Shown piece after piece: positions 57,007 to 64,000 of a stretch of 64,000 bases of DNA. The position numbers and the translations under genes are program-made. Every line of letters begins with the position of its first letter. Within the stretch, counting starts at the first letter, position 1. Source of the DNA: a virus; IMG/VR virus record IMGVR_UViG_3300045049_000286, positions 1 to 64,000 of that record; one strand, 5' to 3'. The notes under the pieces were generated by a model. That model was not told where the DNA came from. It ran no database searches and saw only the letters and a program-made list of their open reading frames with translations.

Positions 57007-57386
57007 CGGAAAGGCTCTCCGTTCCAGTCGATGTCGCGGTTGGGGTCGAACGCGCGAATCCATGCGCGCGCGGTTTTTGTTGCGTCCTCGATGTCCCCGT
57101 TGAACGGCAGGGTGTCCAGCGACGCGTACGTGTAGTCGCACCACTCCTCGGTGCTGCCGGGGTCCTCGATGTCGCGGCAGATCATGAACTCGGTCATAGC
57201 GTCGACGCCGAGCGAGTCGAGGTCGTGTTCCACGTCATCATTGAGTGGCGCGGACGCGTAGGCGTACACGTTGACCACGCGACCGGGCAGATCCGGATTG
57301 ACGAACCGAACCGAGCACGCCTCGCCGAGCTGCTCGTCACCGTGTTGCCCGTCGTCGTCCATGATCGGTCCGTGCATGACCCACAT
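57003..57386 (-). CDS. small unknown protein
   Basis: 127 residues from ATG 57386. Contains VRFVNPDLPGRVVNVYAYAS and an acidic centre; C-terminal WIRAFDPNRDIDWNGEP. One base overlaps upstream. No family recognised. Confidence 0.52.
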   Translation of the reverse strand: MWVMHGPIMDDDGQHGDEQLGEACSVRFVNPDLPGRVVNVYAYASAPLNDDVEHDLDSLGVDAMTEFMICRDIEDPGSTEEWCDYTYASLDTLPFNGDIEDATKTARAWIRAFDPNRDIDWNGEPFR

Positions 57387-57688
57387 CAGTCGGTCTCCCT
57401 CGGCGTGCCGTCCGCGTTCAGGCCGCGCCGGTAGCGCCGCTGGCCCTCCTTGAACGCCACCTTGAAGAGGCGCCACATGGCGAAACGCTTGGTCTGCTCG
57501 CGAGGGCTGATCCGGCCCGCTCGGAACAGGTCCACGGTGACGTCTGGGTCCATTTGGGCCGGATAGTGAATCTTCGAGACGCCTTCACTGCCGTACGCCT
57601 CGACGTAGTTGGCGTGGTCCCATCCGTATTCCCAGCCCATCTCGTTCGCGCGCTGGGTCTCTTCCTCGGTGAGCTGCCAGTAGTCCAC
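57386..57688 (-). CDS. small unknown protein
   Basis: 100 residues. Acidic N-terminus (YWQLTEEETQRANEMGWEYG), then FRAGRISPREQTKRFAMWRL with a basic end RRYRRGLNADGTP. No family recognised. Confidence 0.52.
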   Translation of the reverse strand: MDYWQLTEEETQRANEMGWEYGWDHANYVEAYGSEGVSKIHYPAQMDPDVTVDLFRAGRISPREQTKRFAMWRLFKVAFKEGQRRYRRGLNADGTPRETD

Positions 57689-57691
57689 CGG

Positions 57692-57949
57692 TCAGTCCTC
57701 CGTCGTCGTGTCGGCCGAGACGACCGACGTGCCGTCTCCCCGGTATGCCGTGTACAGCCCGGCCTCACCGCAGGTGATCGGGAAACTGAACGGCCTGCCG
57801 TCCACGTAGAGTTGCGCCATGCGCGCGTCGCGGCCGGTGAGCCGCTCGACCCACGCTTCCTTACCTGCGACCTGCATGTGCATGCACACCTCGGAGTAGG
57901 GCAGCCGCACGTGGACCACATCGCCAGGCGCAACGAGAATCCGGCTCAC
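57692..57949 (-). CDS. small unknown protein
   Basis: 85 residues from GTG 57949, AAGGAGG upstream. Compact beta-rich domain (RILVAPGDVVHVRLPYSEVC, MAQLYVDGRPFSFPITCGEA). No family recognised. A strong terminator lies upstream of it. Confidence 0.54.
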   Translation of the reverse strand: MSRILVAPGDVVHVRLPYSEVCMHMQVAGKEAWVERLTGRDARMAQLYVDGRPFSFPITCGEAGLYTAYRGDGTSVVSADTTTED

Positions 57950-57996
57950 TTCCGAACCTCCTTGATTGAGTTGTGGATTGGGCGGAGAAAGGGCGA

Positions 57997-58023
57997 GGCC
58001 GCGCGGCCACACTCCGCGCGGCC
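57997..58023 (-). terminator. hairpin terminator
   Basis: GGCCGCGCGG (57997-58006) pairs perfectly with CCGCGCGGCC (58014-58023), 10 bp, with a pyrimidine-rich run after it on the minus strand. Ends the gene at 58030. Confidence 0.8.
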
Positions 58024-58029
58024 CCGTAG

Positions 58030-58524
58030 TCAGCCGACGATCGGCCCGGCCACGGTGCTCTCGGGCTTCTTGCCGATGCCCCAGTCGCGCATGCGGCGCG
58101 GTAGCTGCACGCAGAGCGTGTCGTAGCTGATCAGTCGGTCTTCGTCGCCGCCGACGTAGACGATGGTGTAGGCGCCGTTCGGGTTGATCACCACGTCCTT
58201 GACGACCTTGAACGCGAACGCGTAGGCGTACGCGGGCTGCTGCGGACTCATGTACGACGGTTCCGGCTCCAGCCAGTACGCGCGAGACACCGCGAGCCCG
58301 ATCAGCGCGCTGCGGTCGTACCAGGCGTCGGCCGGGCTGATGTAGAGGTAATGCCAGAACTTGGCACCCTCGGCCTCCACGCGTCGGTGGTTCTTCCAGA
58401 CGTTCGCGTAGTGGAACACGTCGTCACGAAGCCGAACGAGATCACGCGACCGTACGAACTGCTCCTTGTACCAGGCGAGTTCATCCTCGGCCGATGCGAA
58501 CTCCGGGATCTCGGTGCCGGTCAT
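58030..58524 (-). CDS. unknown 164-residue protein
   Basis: ATG 58524 (GGGAGGGC upstream). N-terminal SAEDELAWYKEQFVRSRDLV, RRVEAEGAKFWHYLYISPAD, AYAFAFKVVKDVVINPNGAY. Looks like a mixed alpha/beta fold. No family recognised. The 161-base gap upstream holds CATT boxes on the minus strand (near 58542, 58592 and 58610). Confidence 0.55.
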   Translation of the reverse strand: MTGTEIPEFASAEDELAWYKEQFVRSRDLVRLRDDVFHYANVWKNHRRVEAEGAKFWHYLYISPADAWYDRSALIGLAVSRAYWLEPEPSYMSPQQPAYAYAFAFKVVKDVVINPNGAYTIVYVGGDEDRLISYDTLCVQLPRRMRDWGIGKKPESTVAGPIVG

Positions 58525-58685
58525 AGGCCCTCCCCAGGAAAATGCGCGCGCGAGTTTTGGTTGCGTCCGCGCGCCCTCACGCCGCCGGACATTACCGGCG
58601 CGGTGTGACATTTCGGCAATGCAACACGCGACGCACAGCCGCGCCCGGCCACGTCCCCCGACCCGTGGCCCAGCGTGGCCCCACG

Positions 58686-59042
58686 TCAGGACGAAATGTG
58701 CTGCGCGAGCGCGGCCATCTGCGACAGCACGTCGGCGCGCCCGGACGCGAGGAACGCGCGCCGGTCGTTCGTGCTCATCGCGGACGGGTTGTACACGCGG
58801 TGCCGAATCTGCGTGGCCAACTCGTCCAGCGTGGCCGCGAGGGCGAGTCCGTCGCCCATCTCGTCGATCAGGTCGAGCAGTCCGCGCAACCGGTGCGTGT
58901 CCGAGCTGTCGATGTCGCCGCGCTCGGTGTAGTTGGCGGTCATCTCGTCGATTTGCTGGTTGATCTGGCCGAGGACGCTGCCGATCTCGTCCTCGGTGCG
59001 TTGGACGGCTGGCAGGTTGATCAGGTTTCGGGGACTGGTCAT
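58686..59042 (-). CDS. helical unknown protein
   Basis: 118 residues from ATG 59042, GGAGG upstream. Almost all helix (LGQINQQIDEMTANYTERGD, LRGLLDLIDEMGDGLALAAT, RADVLSQMAALAQHISS). ATGA coupling to the next gene. No family recognised. Confidence 0.55.
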   Translation of the reverse strand: MTSPRNLINLPAVQRTEDEIGSVLGQINQQIDEMTANYTERGDIDSSDTHRLRGLLDLIDEMGDGLALAATLDELATQIRHRVYNPSAMSTNDRRAFLASGRADVLSQMAALAQHISS

Positions 59043-59218
59043 GCGTTGACCTCCTTGATGGTGTGGGTCACGGGCAGGATGGTGGGGCGCACCACGTTGA
59101 GGGGCGGCGTGCCGAACCACAGCGGGTTCAGCAGGTTGGGGCGCAGGATGATCAGGCCCGGCAGGTCCGCTCGCGCGAACAGCTCGGCGGCGGTGCAATG
59201 GATCGCGGGCTTGATCAC
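59039..59218 (-). CDS. small unknown protein
   Basis: 59 residues from GTG 59218. A short hydrophobic part (LPGLIILRPNLLNPLWF) and a polar end; could be a small soluble or membrane-attached protein. Coupled on both sides. Confidence 0.48.
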   Translation of the reverse strand: MIKPAIHCTAAELFARADLPGLIILRPNLLNPLWFGTPPLNVVRPTILPVTHTIKEVNA

Positions 59219-59364
59219 GTCGTGGCCTTTCGACGGGGGATCTTGCGGGTGGTGGCGCTGACGATGGCGCGGAATGCGTGGCGGTCGCGCGGCTGCCACA
59301 GGAGGTTCGGCCGTTGCTGGTCGCCGACCTTGACCGAGAGCGTGACGCGCGGGCAGCCGGTCAC
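59215..59364 (-). CDS. small basic protein
   Basis: 49 residues from GTG 59364, whose bases overlap the upstream stop (GTGTGA). Basic (RDRHAFRAIVSATTRKIPRR). No family recognised; coupling and coding pattern are the evidence. Confidence 0.45.
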   Translation of the reverse strand: MTGCPRVTLSVKVGDQQRPNLLWQPRDRHAFRAIVSATTRKIPRRKATT

Positions 59365-59801
59365 ACCGCACGCCCCATCGGGGACAGGTGCAGCGGCATG
59401 ACCCGTGCGGGCGCGGCCGGCGGGGCGCCGATCACGCTCTCGACGGGGTAGCGGTCGACGTGTGTCTCGATCTCCTCGCGCCGGTACAGACCCAGTCGCA
59501 GCAGTTCGGCGATGATTTCGCGCGCCCGGTCGTGCGTGACGTGCCTGCCGCCGAATGCGGGCTTCCACACCGTGTCCTTTCGGACCGGCTGACGCACCAG
59601 CACGGTGTAGGTCTGGCGGGTACCGATGCCGAACACCACCGCGCCGGTATCGGCATCGGCCACCCGAATGCCGTGCGGGTACGCCTTCGGGAAGGACGCG
59701 TAGAGGTCCCGCGCCATGGCGATAGCGCTGACCTTGTTCAGCGCGCCGCCGTGGTGGCCCCATCGGTTCGGGTCGGTCGGGGCAATTTCGACGTGAAACA
59801 T
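59361..59801 (-). CDS. unknown 146-residue protein
   Basis: ATG 59801 with AGGGAG upstream. Alpha/beta look (VEIAPTDPNRWGHHGGALNK, RVADADTGAVVFGIGTRQTY, AREIIAELLRLGLYRREEIE). No family recognised. Confidence 0.55.
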   Translation of the reverse strand: MFHVEIAPTDPNRWGHHGGALNKVSAIAMARDLYASFPKAYPHGIRVADADTGAVVFGIGTRQTYTVLVRQPVRKDTVWKPAFGGRHVTHDRAREIIAELLRLGLYRREEIETHVDRYPVESVIGAPPAAPARVMPLHLSPMGRAV

Positions 59802-59809
59802 AACGCTCC

Positions 59810-60031
59810 CTACTGGACGTAGCTCGGTTCCCACAGGTAGCGGCTCGAATGGCGGTTGTTGGGGTCGAATCCCTGGCGCTTGCGGATCACACGCGTCATG
59901 CGGTCGGGCGTCTGCCGCGTGCGCTTGTGTGGCGCGTGCAGGTGCTGAAAGATGCGGGCCCGCTCGCGGTACGTGGCGCGCTTCCACGCCTCGAATGCGG
60001 CGTGGACTTCCTTGGGGCTCGGTCGACTCAT
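59810..60031 (-). CDS. small basic protein
   Basis: 73 residues from ATG 60031. Basic and aromatic (KEVHAAFEAWKRATYRERAR, RTRQTPDRMTRVIRKRQGFD), possibly nucleic-acid binding. ATGA coupled upstream. No family recognised. Confidence 0.5.
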   Translation of the reverse strand: MSRPSPKEVHAAFEAWKRATYRERARIFQHLHAPHKRTRQTPDRMTRVIRKRQGFDPNNRHSSRYLWEPSYVQ

Positions 60032-60324
60032 TGGGTGTAATCCTCCTTCGGCACCATGCCGACGATGCGGAACGTGCAGCCGCGCAACTCGCCGCGCGCG
60101 GCCGTGGTCATGCGCGCGAAAGCGGCTTCGGCTTCCTCACGCGAATTGGCGCGCGTGGATTTGGTGAACGGGTAAGCGTCGTGCGGGGACGTCATGTCCG
60201 CGCACCAGACGTCTTTGATCCCCGCCAGGGTGAGACGCGCGCGCCGTTGCTCACGCGTCTCAGGTGCGCGGTGCGCGCGCATGAACATATGGCGGGTGAG
60301 TCTGTACGCCTGGGCGTTCTTCAC
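60028..60324 (-). CDS. small unknown protein
   Basis: 98 residues. Basic N-terminus (QAYRLTRHMFMRAHRAPETR), then KDVWCADMTSPHDAYPFTKS and a helix (SREEAEAAFARMTTAARGEL). No family recognised. Confidence 0.52.
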   Translation of the reverse strand: MKNAQAYRLTRHMFMRAHRAPETREQRRARLTLAGIKDVWCADMTSPHDAYPFTKSTRANSREEAEAAFARMTTAARGELRGCTFRIVGMVPKEDYTQ

Positions 60325-61178
60325 ACCTTCCCTCCCTGCATCTTGATCAACTGCTCGGCGCGGCGGATCTTGTCGTTCGCGCGTGCGACCTTTCGCGCGT
60401 CGCCCTTAGCGGCGTGACGCTCCGCGATAGCCGTTGCCAGCAGCGCGCGACCGGTTGCGATGAGTGCGTCACGCGCGCCTTGCTCGGCGCGCATCCGCTC
60501 GAACTCCACTGCCGCGCTCTGCTGCGCCGCGAGGTCCCTTTCCGCGCGCGTGCGGTCGCGTCGCGCGTTCATTCCGCGACCGCGCACGAAAACCACGGGC
60601 TCAGAACTCTTCGGACGCTGCCCGCCCGGATTGCGCAAGTCGCGCACGCCGTAGGTTCGCGTCGTGCTCTGCTGCTTTCCCTCACCAGCGGGACGCTGGG
60701 CGCGGAACCACTCCTCACGCGCTTTCGGGTCGGCCGGAATTTCGGGCGCGGCCGTACTCTCGAAAACGTTGTGGCGCTCCGCGATGTCCGGGGCGGGCGT
60801 GGCCATGTCCGGCACGAAACCGGCGCGCGGACGCACACCAGCGGGCAGGCCACGGTTACCGCGCCCAGGACGGTTCGGCCGGTCACGGTCGCCCGGATAG
60901 GGATTGACGGAGGGAACGCGCACGGGCGAGTTTGCGCCGGGCGACGGGGCACCCTGGTAACGCATCAAACGGCCGTTGCGCGTGCGCTTGATCACGGGGG
61001 CAGGGTTCGGCACGTGGTCCGCACGCTCCGAAGCGGGAACGTTCGCAAGGGTGCCTTTCGGCAGCTTGCCTGCCAGCGCGTCACGAATCGGCGCAGCCAT
61101 GACGAAATGGCTTGTCACTCCTGCGGTCGGCTCACTGGCAAGGCCCATGCGTGCCAGTTCGAAAGCGGAAAGCGGCAT
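60321..61178 (-). CDS. unknown Pro/Arg-rich protein, largest in the accessory arm
   Basis: 285 residues from ATG 61178 (GAGAGGGG upstream). N-terminus LSAFELARMGLASEPTAGVT; middle Pro/Arg/Asn-rich and disordered (PYPGDRDRPNRPGRGNRGLP); C-terminal helix-rich basic end (RDRTRAERDLAAQQSAAVEF, ERHAAKGDARKVARANDKIR). No family recognised. It is the first leftward gene next to the large divergent control region. Confidence 0.55.
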   Translation of the reverse strand: MPLSAFELARMGLASEPTAGVTSHFVMAAPIRDALAGKLPKGTLANVPASERADHVPNPAPVIKRTRNGRLMRYQGAPSPGANSPVRVPSVNPYPGDRDRPNRPGRGNRGLPAGVRPRAGFVPDMATPAPDIAERHNVFESTAAPEIPADPKAREEWFRAQRPAGEGKQQSTTRTYGVRDLRNPGGQRPKSSEPVVFVRGRGMNARRDRTRAERDLAAQQSAAVEFERMRAEQGARDALIATGRALLATAIAERHAAKGDARKVARANDKIRRAEQLIKMQGGKV

Positions 61179-61617
61179 AGCGGTCCCCTCTCTGGTTTTC
61201 GTGGGATACGGGAATTGGTGCCTAGGTGGGTTCCGATGGTTCCCACCTACGGGCGCGGTGCGTCTAAGCCATGTCTCAGGCTCAAACCGGCGCACCGCGC
61301 CCCTAGGCGAAGGTTGTGCGTGCCTCTCGCTACGCGTTCGGCACGTCAGAGAAAGCGCGCCTGCCAAGCGCACATATCTCCCGCCCGTTTCCTCTCCTCG
61401 TTACGGGCAGAACTCACGTCACCACATGTCACCGCACGCCGTGCCAGCACGGGAGCGTGTCATTCGGCTACTTGCTTTCGCGTGGCAATGCACGGTCAGT
61501 GCGCATGTAAAAGGCGCACCGCTCCCAATGCATCGCAGACGCTATTCGCGTTCGCGTCACCTAGCCATGCGCACGGCGCATGACTGACATGGTGGGGATG
61601 TAGCGCGGCGGACCGCG

Positions 61618-61635
61618 CGGGACATAGCTGTCCCG
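61618..61635. promoter_or_regulatory. inverted repeat CGGGACA-TAGC-TGTCCCG
   Basis: Seven-base arms around TAGC. Arm sequences contain the GGACA/TGTCC word that recurs at least seven times between 62.1 and 62.9 kb. Confidence 0.6.
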
Positions 61636-62336
61636 TTGTCAAGGAACTCGCGAGAGGGCAGACCCCTCCCCTTGCAGCGCTACCGGCGCGGCCGACGCGG
61701 AAGATCACGCGCCCAAACCCGCGCTCACCGGACCGGCCACTCAACCCCCCGCGTAGCGGGTGGGGAGCCTGCCTGCCGTCCGTGGTGGCGACGGGAACAA
61801 CCATCCTCGCTTTTGGTCTCAGAACGAGCACACCCATATAACAGCGAGATAACTATAGGGAAGACGCAGGTCAGAGCCTATGTGATCAAGGAAAATAATT
61901 CCGTCCGCACGCGCAGCGATGTCCCGCTATGCCGCGTATGCCCGTTTCTCCAAGATCACCGTTACATAAAAGTGATGTCGGCTTTGGGCATGAAATTCGC
62001 ATATGTCTAGTCCAAAACGAACTAGGACAGACAGGGGCAAGCTGTGACACGCGCCGGGCCGCGAACTCGCGCAAGGCCCCGCCAGCGCGTCTTTTGCCCC
62101 AAAATGTCCGTCTCAAAATATGGACGCGCGGGGGACAAATAGGACACGCCCGAAACGGGCCTACAGGGTATCTCTCGCACGCGTAACCCCTACTCAGGTA
62201 CCGCGCGCCAACCGCTACCCGCGCGCGTCTGAGACGTGCCCTAGGTGCGTTTTTCGGGCCTGCTAGGTCTCCAGCCGTACCCGCCCCTAGTCCACTTCCC
62301 CGCCTCCCCGGCGCAAGCGGACGCGCCCGCTCCATG

Positions 62337-62349
62337 TGACGCGGCGTCA
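62337..62349. promoter_or_regulatory. palindrome TGACGC-G-GCGTCA
   Basis: Six-base arms around one base. Same design as the palindrome at 62412-62428: consensus TGAYGC-N-GCRTCA. Centres are 77 bp apart. Confidence 0.6.
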
Positions 62350-62411
62350 AGCGGAGGTTCGCGCTCCGGCGGGAGTTGGTGCCAGCGCGCCATGCGGACG
62401 GCCACGCTCCG

Positions 62412-62428
62412 TGTGATGCCGCATCACA
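62412..62428. promoter_or_regulatory. palindrome TGTGATGC-C-GCATCACA
   Basis: Eight-base perfect arms around one base. Shares the core with 62337-62349. Half-sites TGATGC and TGACGC also occur in tandem at 62686-62697. Confidence 0.65.
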
Positions 62429-62694
62429 TGGACGCAGAGCCTCCGCTATCGCTCTCCGTGACAACCGGCATTTGTCGCATGTCGGATACGTACGATGTAC
62501 GCGGGTATGAGGGAGCATGTCGGACATCGCGCGAATGTCGCGGATGCCAGGTGTGCCCGACATGTGATGACATGACGGACATAAGCAGTACCTCCCGCGA
62601 TGTCCGTTTTTTCTCTTACCAATATTCTTACTTAAATCCTCGTGATCAAGATATGCGCGGAGAGTATTTTGATCATGGCCTAAAGTGATGCTGA

Positions 62695-62720
62695 CGCACG
62701 GTAATGGTTATTACTGTGCG
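62695..62720. promoter_or_regulatory. inverted repeat CGCACGGTAAT-GGTT-ATTACTGTGCG
   Basis: Arms of 11 bases with one mismatch around GGTT, inside the most AT-rich part of the region. Typical size for a repressor operator or an initiator binding site. Confidence 0.65.
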
Positions 62721-63034
62721 TGAGAACAGGCATTTCGGACAGCTACGCGCGTAAACGTATGATGTCCAACCATATGCACTCATGGGGGTTTGAAGTGGTG
62801 CAGAAATGGGGATTCCAGGCGTATGCGGTGATGTCCCGCTAAATACGGACATAGATGGACGACCCCCCACCATTAAGTCATTTCCTCCCAAAACGGGCGG
62901 CCTGGTCCCGAGCGCACATCGCCGCGATACGCGCATAGGCAGTGTCCGCCGGCCGGGCAGTATCACTGTACGTGAAAATCGGCCCTCCGCACGGGCATGG
63001 GCAAAATACGCAAACCGGGCATGCGGCGGTGGAA

Positions 63035-63040
63035 TATGCT
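63035..63040 (+). promoter_or_regulatory. possible -10 of a leaderless transcript
   Basis: TATGCT ends seven bases before ATG 63048; no ribosome binding site is visible. First rightward gene after the divergent region. Confidence 0.4.
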
Positions 63041-63047
63041 CGCCGGC

Positions 63048-63419
63048 ATGACTGACGCAGACGCTGAGCGCACCGCCCTCACCCCCGAGCTGCTCGCCCA
63101 GGCGCTCGACGAGGTCGACGAGGAGATCGAGCGATGGAAGGACGAAGGGTCGATCGAGGAAGGCAGCGGAGCGGCCGGCTGTCTCGACCTTCTCCGCGAG
63201 GCGCTCGCCCGTCGCGGCATCGAGCTGCCAGACGCACCGGCGGAAAAGGTCGGCGAGGCCCCGCTGGTGACGATCCCGATCCGGACGCGGAAGCCGGCGA
63301 AGTGGCGCTTCGTGGACACCGAGACGGGCGAGGTCTGGCGCTGGGACGTGGCGGCCGGCACGTTCGTGCGCGACGAGGGCACGGTCTACATGGACGCCGG
63401 CGGCGGTCCAACTGCTTGA
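63048..63419 (+). CDS. small unknown protein
   Basis: 123 residues from ATG 63048 (a 5' extension to 62997 is possible but has no ribosome binding site). N-terminal helix (LTPELLAQALDEVDEEIERW), a middle LDLLREALARRGIEL and a beta-rich C-terminus (VTIPIRTRKPAKWRFVDTET, GEVWRWDVAAGTFVRDEGT). First rightward gene beside the control region, a position expected for an early regulator; no HTH is evident. Confidence 0.55.
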   Translation: MTDADAERTALTPELLAQALDEVDEEIERWKDEGSIEEGSGAAGCLDLLREALARRGIELPDAPAEKVGEAPLVTIPIRTRKPAKWRFVDTETGEVWRWDVAAGTFVRDEGTVYMDAGGGPTA

Positions 63420-63442
63420 ATAGTCAGGCCCCTAGGTCGGGG

Positions 63443-63513
63443 AGCATGGCGCAGGCTGGACACGCGGCCCGCCCGTTTGGGCATCGACTCGCTTCCACGT
63501 CCTGCGCCATGCT
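63443..63513. repeat. 13-bp inverted repeat with inner hairpin
   Basis: AGCATGGCGCAGG (63443-63455) and CCTGCGCCATGCT (63501-63513) are exact reverse complements around a 45-base loop that itself contains GCCC-GTTT-GGGC (63471-63482). Located in the 140-base gap between two rightward genes. Could be a structured RNA, transcription regulator or operator. Confidence 0.6.
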
Positions 63514-63547
63514 GGCGGCCACGCGCCTTTGGAGGCCGGCGCGGGCG

Positions 63548-63553
63548 CATAAT
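63548..63553 (+). promoter_or_regulatory. possible -10 of a leaderless transcript
   Basis: CATAAT ends six bases before GTG 63560. No ribosome binding site is visible. Confidence 0.4.
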
Positions 63554-63559
63554 GCGCTC

Positions 63560-63907
63560 GTGACCGATCAACTCGACTTCGACGGCTGCAGCCGCTCGTG
63601 CCGGCCTCGCAAGAAGCCCCGGAAACACACCTTCGTCTGGGGGCAGTGCGCGCACGCCGAGCGGCCCGAGCAGCGCATCAACATCGGCCCGCGCGTGTTC
63701 AAAGCCGAGGACGGCGAGATGTCCATCGGCTACGAGACGTTCACCTTGACCCAGATGGCCGACAAGGTCGAGGCCGCGCTGCGGTCGGTGGAAGCGCGCC
63801 TCGGCCCGTACGGCTTCTCTGCGCGGGGTGCCGCCGGCGGCCTTACCGGCGCGGAGTACCAGGCGATGGCGCTGGCGGTGGCGCGGATGCTGGCCGGCGA
63901 TGAGTGA
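63560..63907 (+). CDS. small unknown protein
   Basis: 115 residues from GTG 63560. N-terminal basic Cys-rich part (FDGCSRSCRPRKKPRKHTFV, WGQCAHAERP) with possible zinc ligands, then INIGPRVFKAEDGEMSIGYE and a helical end (LTGAEYQAMALAVARMLAGD). No family recognised. Overlaps the next gene by 8 bases. Confidence 0.58.
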   Translation: MTDQLDFDGCSRSCRPRKKPRKHTFVWGQCAHAERPEQRINIGPRVFKAEDGEMSIGYETFTLTQMADKVEAALRSVEARLGPYGFSARGAAGGLTGAEYQAMALAVARMLAGDE

Positions 63908-64000
63908 GCCGGCGGACTTCGTGGTGGAGACCTTCGAGGACGGCAGCCAGCGCACGCGGCTGGACCGGCTCACCGACGGTCGCGTGATGTGCTGCATCTG
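63900..64000 (+). CDS. unknown protein, cut by window end
   Basis: ATG 63900 overlaps the previous gene; visible start SEPADFVVETFEDGSQRTRL, DRLTDGRVMCCI. Too short to identify. Confidence 0.5.
   Translation, partial: MSEPADFVVETFEDGSQRTRLDRLTDGRVMCCI

Larger units (their letters stand above)
61179..62996. other. 1.8 kb divergent non-coding region, candidate control/origin region
   Basis: No convincing gene in 1.8 kb. To the left genes run leftward, to the right rightward, so it is a divergent control region. Base composition falls to visibly AT-rich stretches (61840-61900, 61950-62010 and 62600-62800). It contains the palindromes listed separately, a repeated GATGTCCCGCTA (61918-61929 and 62830-62841), repeated TGATCAAG (61882, 62643), and many ATGTCCG/CGGACAT words. 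A replication origin or immunity operator region is plausible. Confidence 0.6.

Noticed and set aside
61179-62996. Genes in the divergent region
   Set aside because: Open frames here have poor ribosome binding sites, low-complexity translations and cross the palindromes; none resembles a protein family.
1-64000. CRISPR array
   Set aside because: No regular set of direct repeats with spacers was found; the Cas4-like gene at 20682 is explained as a phage exonuclease.
1-64000. Insertion sequences or transposase genes
   Set aside because: No DDE transposase or terminal repeats with target duplication was recognised; the only site-specific recombinase is the serine integrase.

Overview
The window is a contiguous piece of a high-GC (visibly near 70% G+C, strongly GC at third codon positions) actinobacterial siphovirus genome, most likely a temperate Streptomyces phage or prophage. 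The main reasons are the tail genes at the left edge, a self-contained phage replication set (helicase loader, DnaB-type helicase, CHC2/Toprim primase, family A polymerase, RecA, resolvases), lysis genes, a large serine integrase, and phage-borne copies of actinobacterial regulators (WhiB-like, Lsr2-like, SpoVS-like). No terminase, portal or capsid gene is visible, so the window is only part of the genome; the first and last genes are cut by the window edges.

Layout. 1-4.9 kb (+): two large tail/adhesion proteins and a small membrane protein. 4.9-23.1 kb (+): replication and recombination block, with genes mostly joined by ATGA/GTGA overlaps, ending with a RuvC-like resolvase. 23.1-27.1 kb (+): a SpoVS-like gene, then a run of small unknown (possibly virion) proteins and a fibronectin-III-like protein. 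27.1-29.2 kb (+): lysis cassette (two holin candidates around an amidase endolysin, then a secreted transglycosylase-like protein). 29.2-33.3 kb (+): HNH nuclease, small unknowns, a pseudo-HAD protein and a large TGT/DpdA-like protein. 33.4-38.2 kb (-): small proteins, a large serine integrase and a candidate attP. 38.2-41.2 kb: a YkgJ-type protein (+) facing Zn-finger and Lsr2-like genes (-). 41.8-61.2 kb (-): about 45 small, tightly packed, mostly unrecognised genes, the usual accessory arm of large actinophages. 61.2-63.0 kb: a 1.8 kb non-coding, relatively AT-rich divergent region full of palindromes and GGACAT/ATGTCC repeats, followed by rightward genes that run off the window.

How it fits together. 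The left and middle parts provide virion tail, DNA replication, recombination and lysis. Integrase, attP candidate, Lsr2-like silencer and the palindrome-rich divergent region look like lysogeny and control functions. The clearest unexplained signals are (i) recurrent GCATT/GACATT boxes at many gene junctions, often as pairs about 20-23 bp apart, (ii) the palindrome-rich divergent region, (iii) a 52-bp imperfect inverted repeat beside the integrase that looks like an attP, (iv) a TGT/DpdA-like protein whose expected nucleophile aspartate appears to be alanine, (v) two related HAD-like proteins without the nucleophile, and (vi) two tRNA-like acceptor/T-arm elements lacking the rest of a cloverleaf. 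All family assignments were made by reading the protein sequences; no database search was run.
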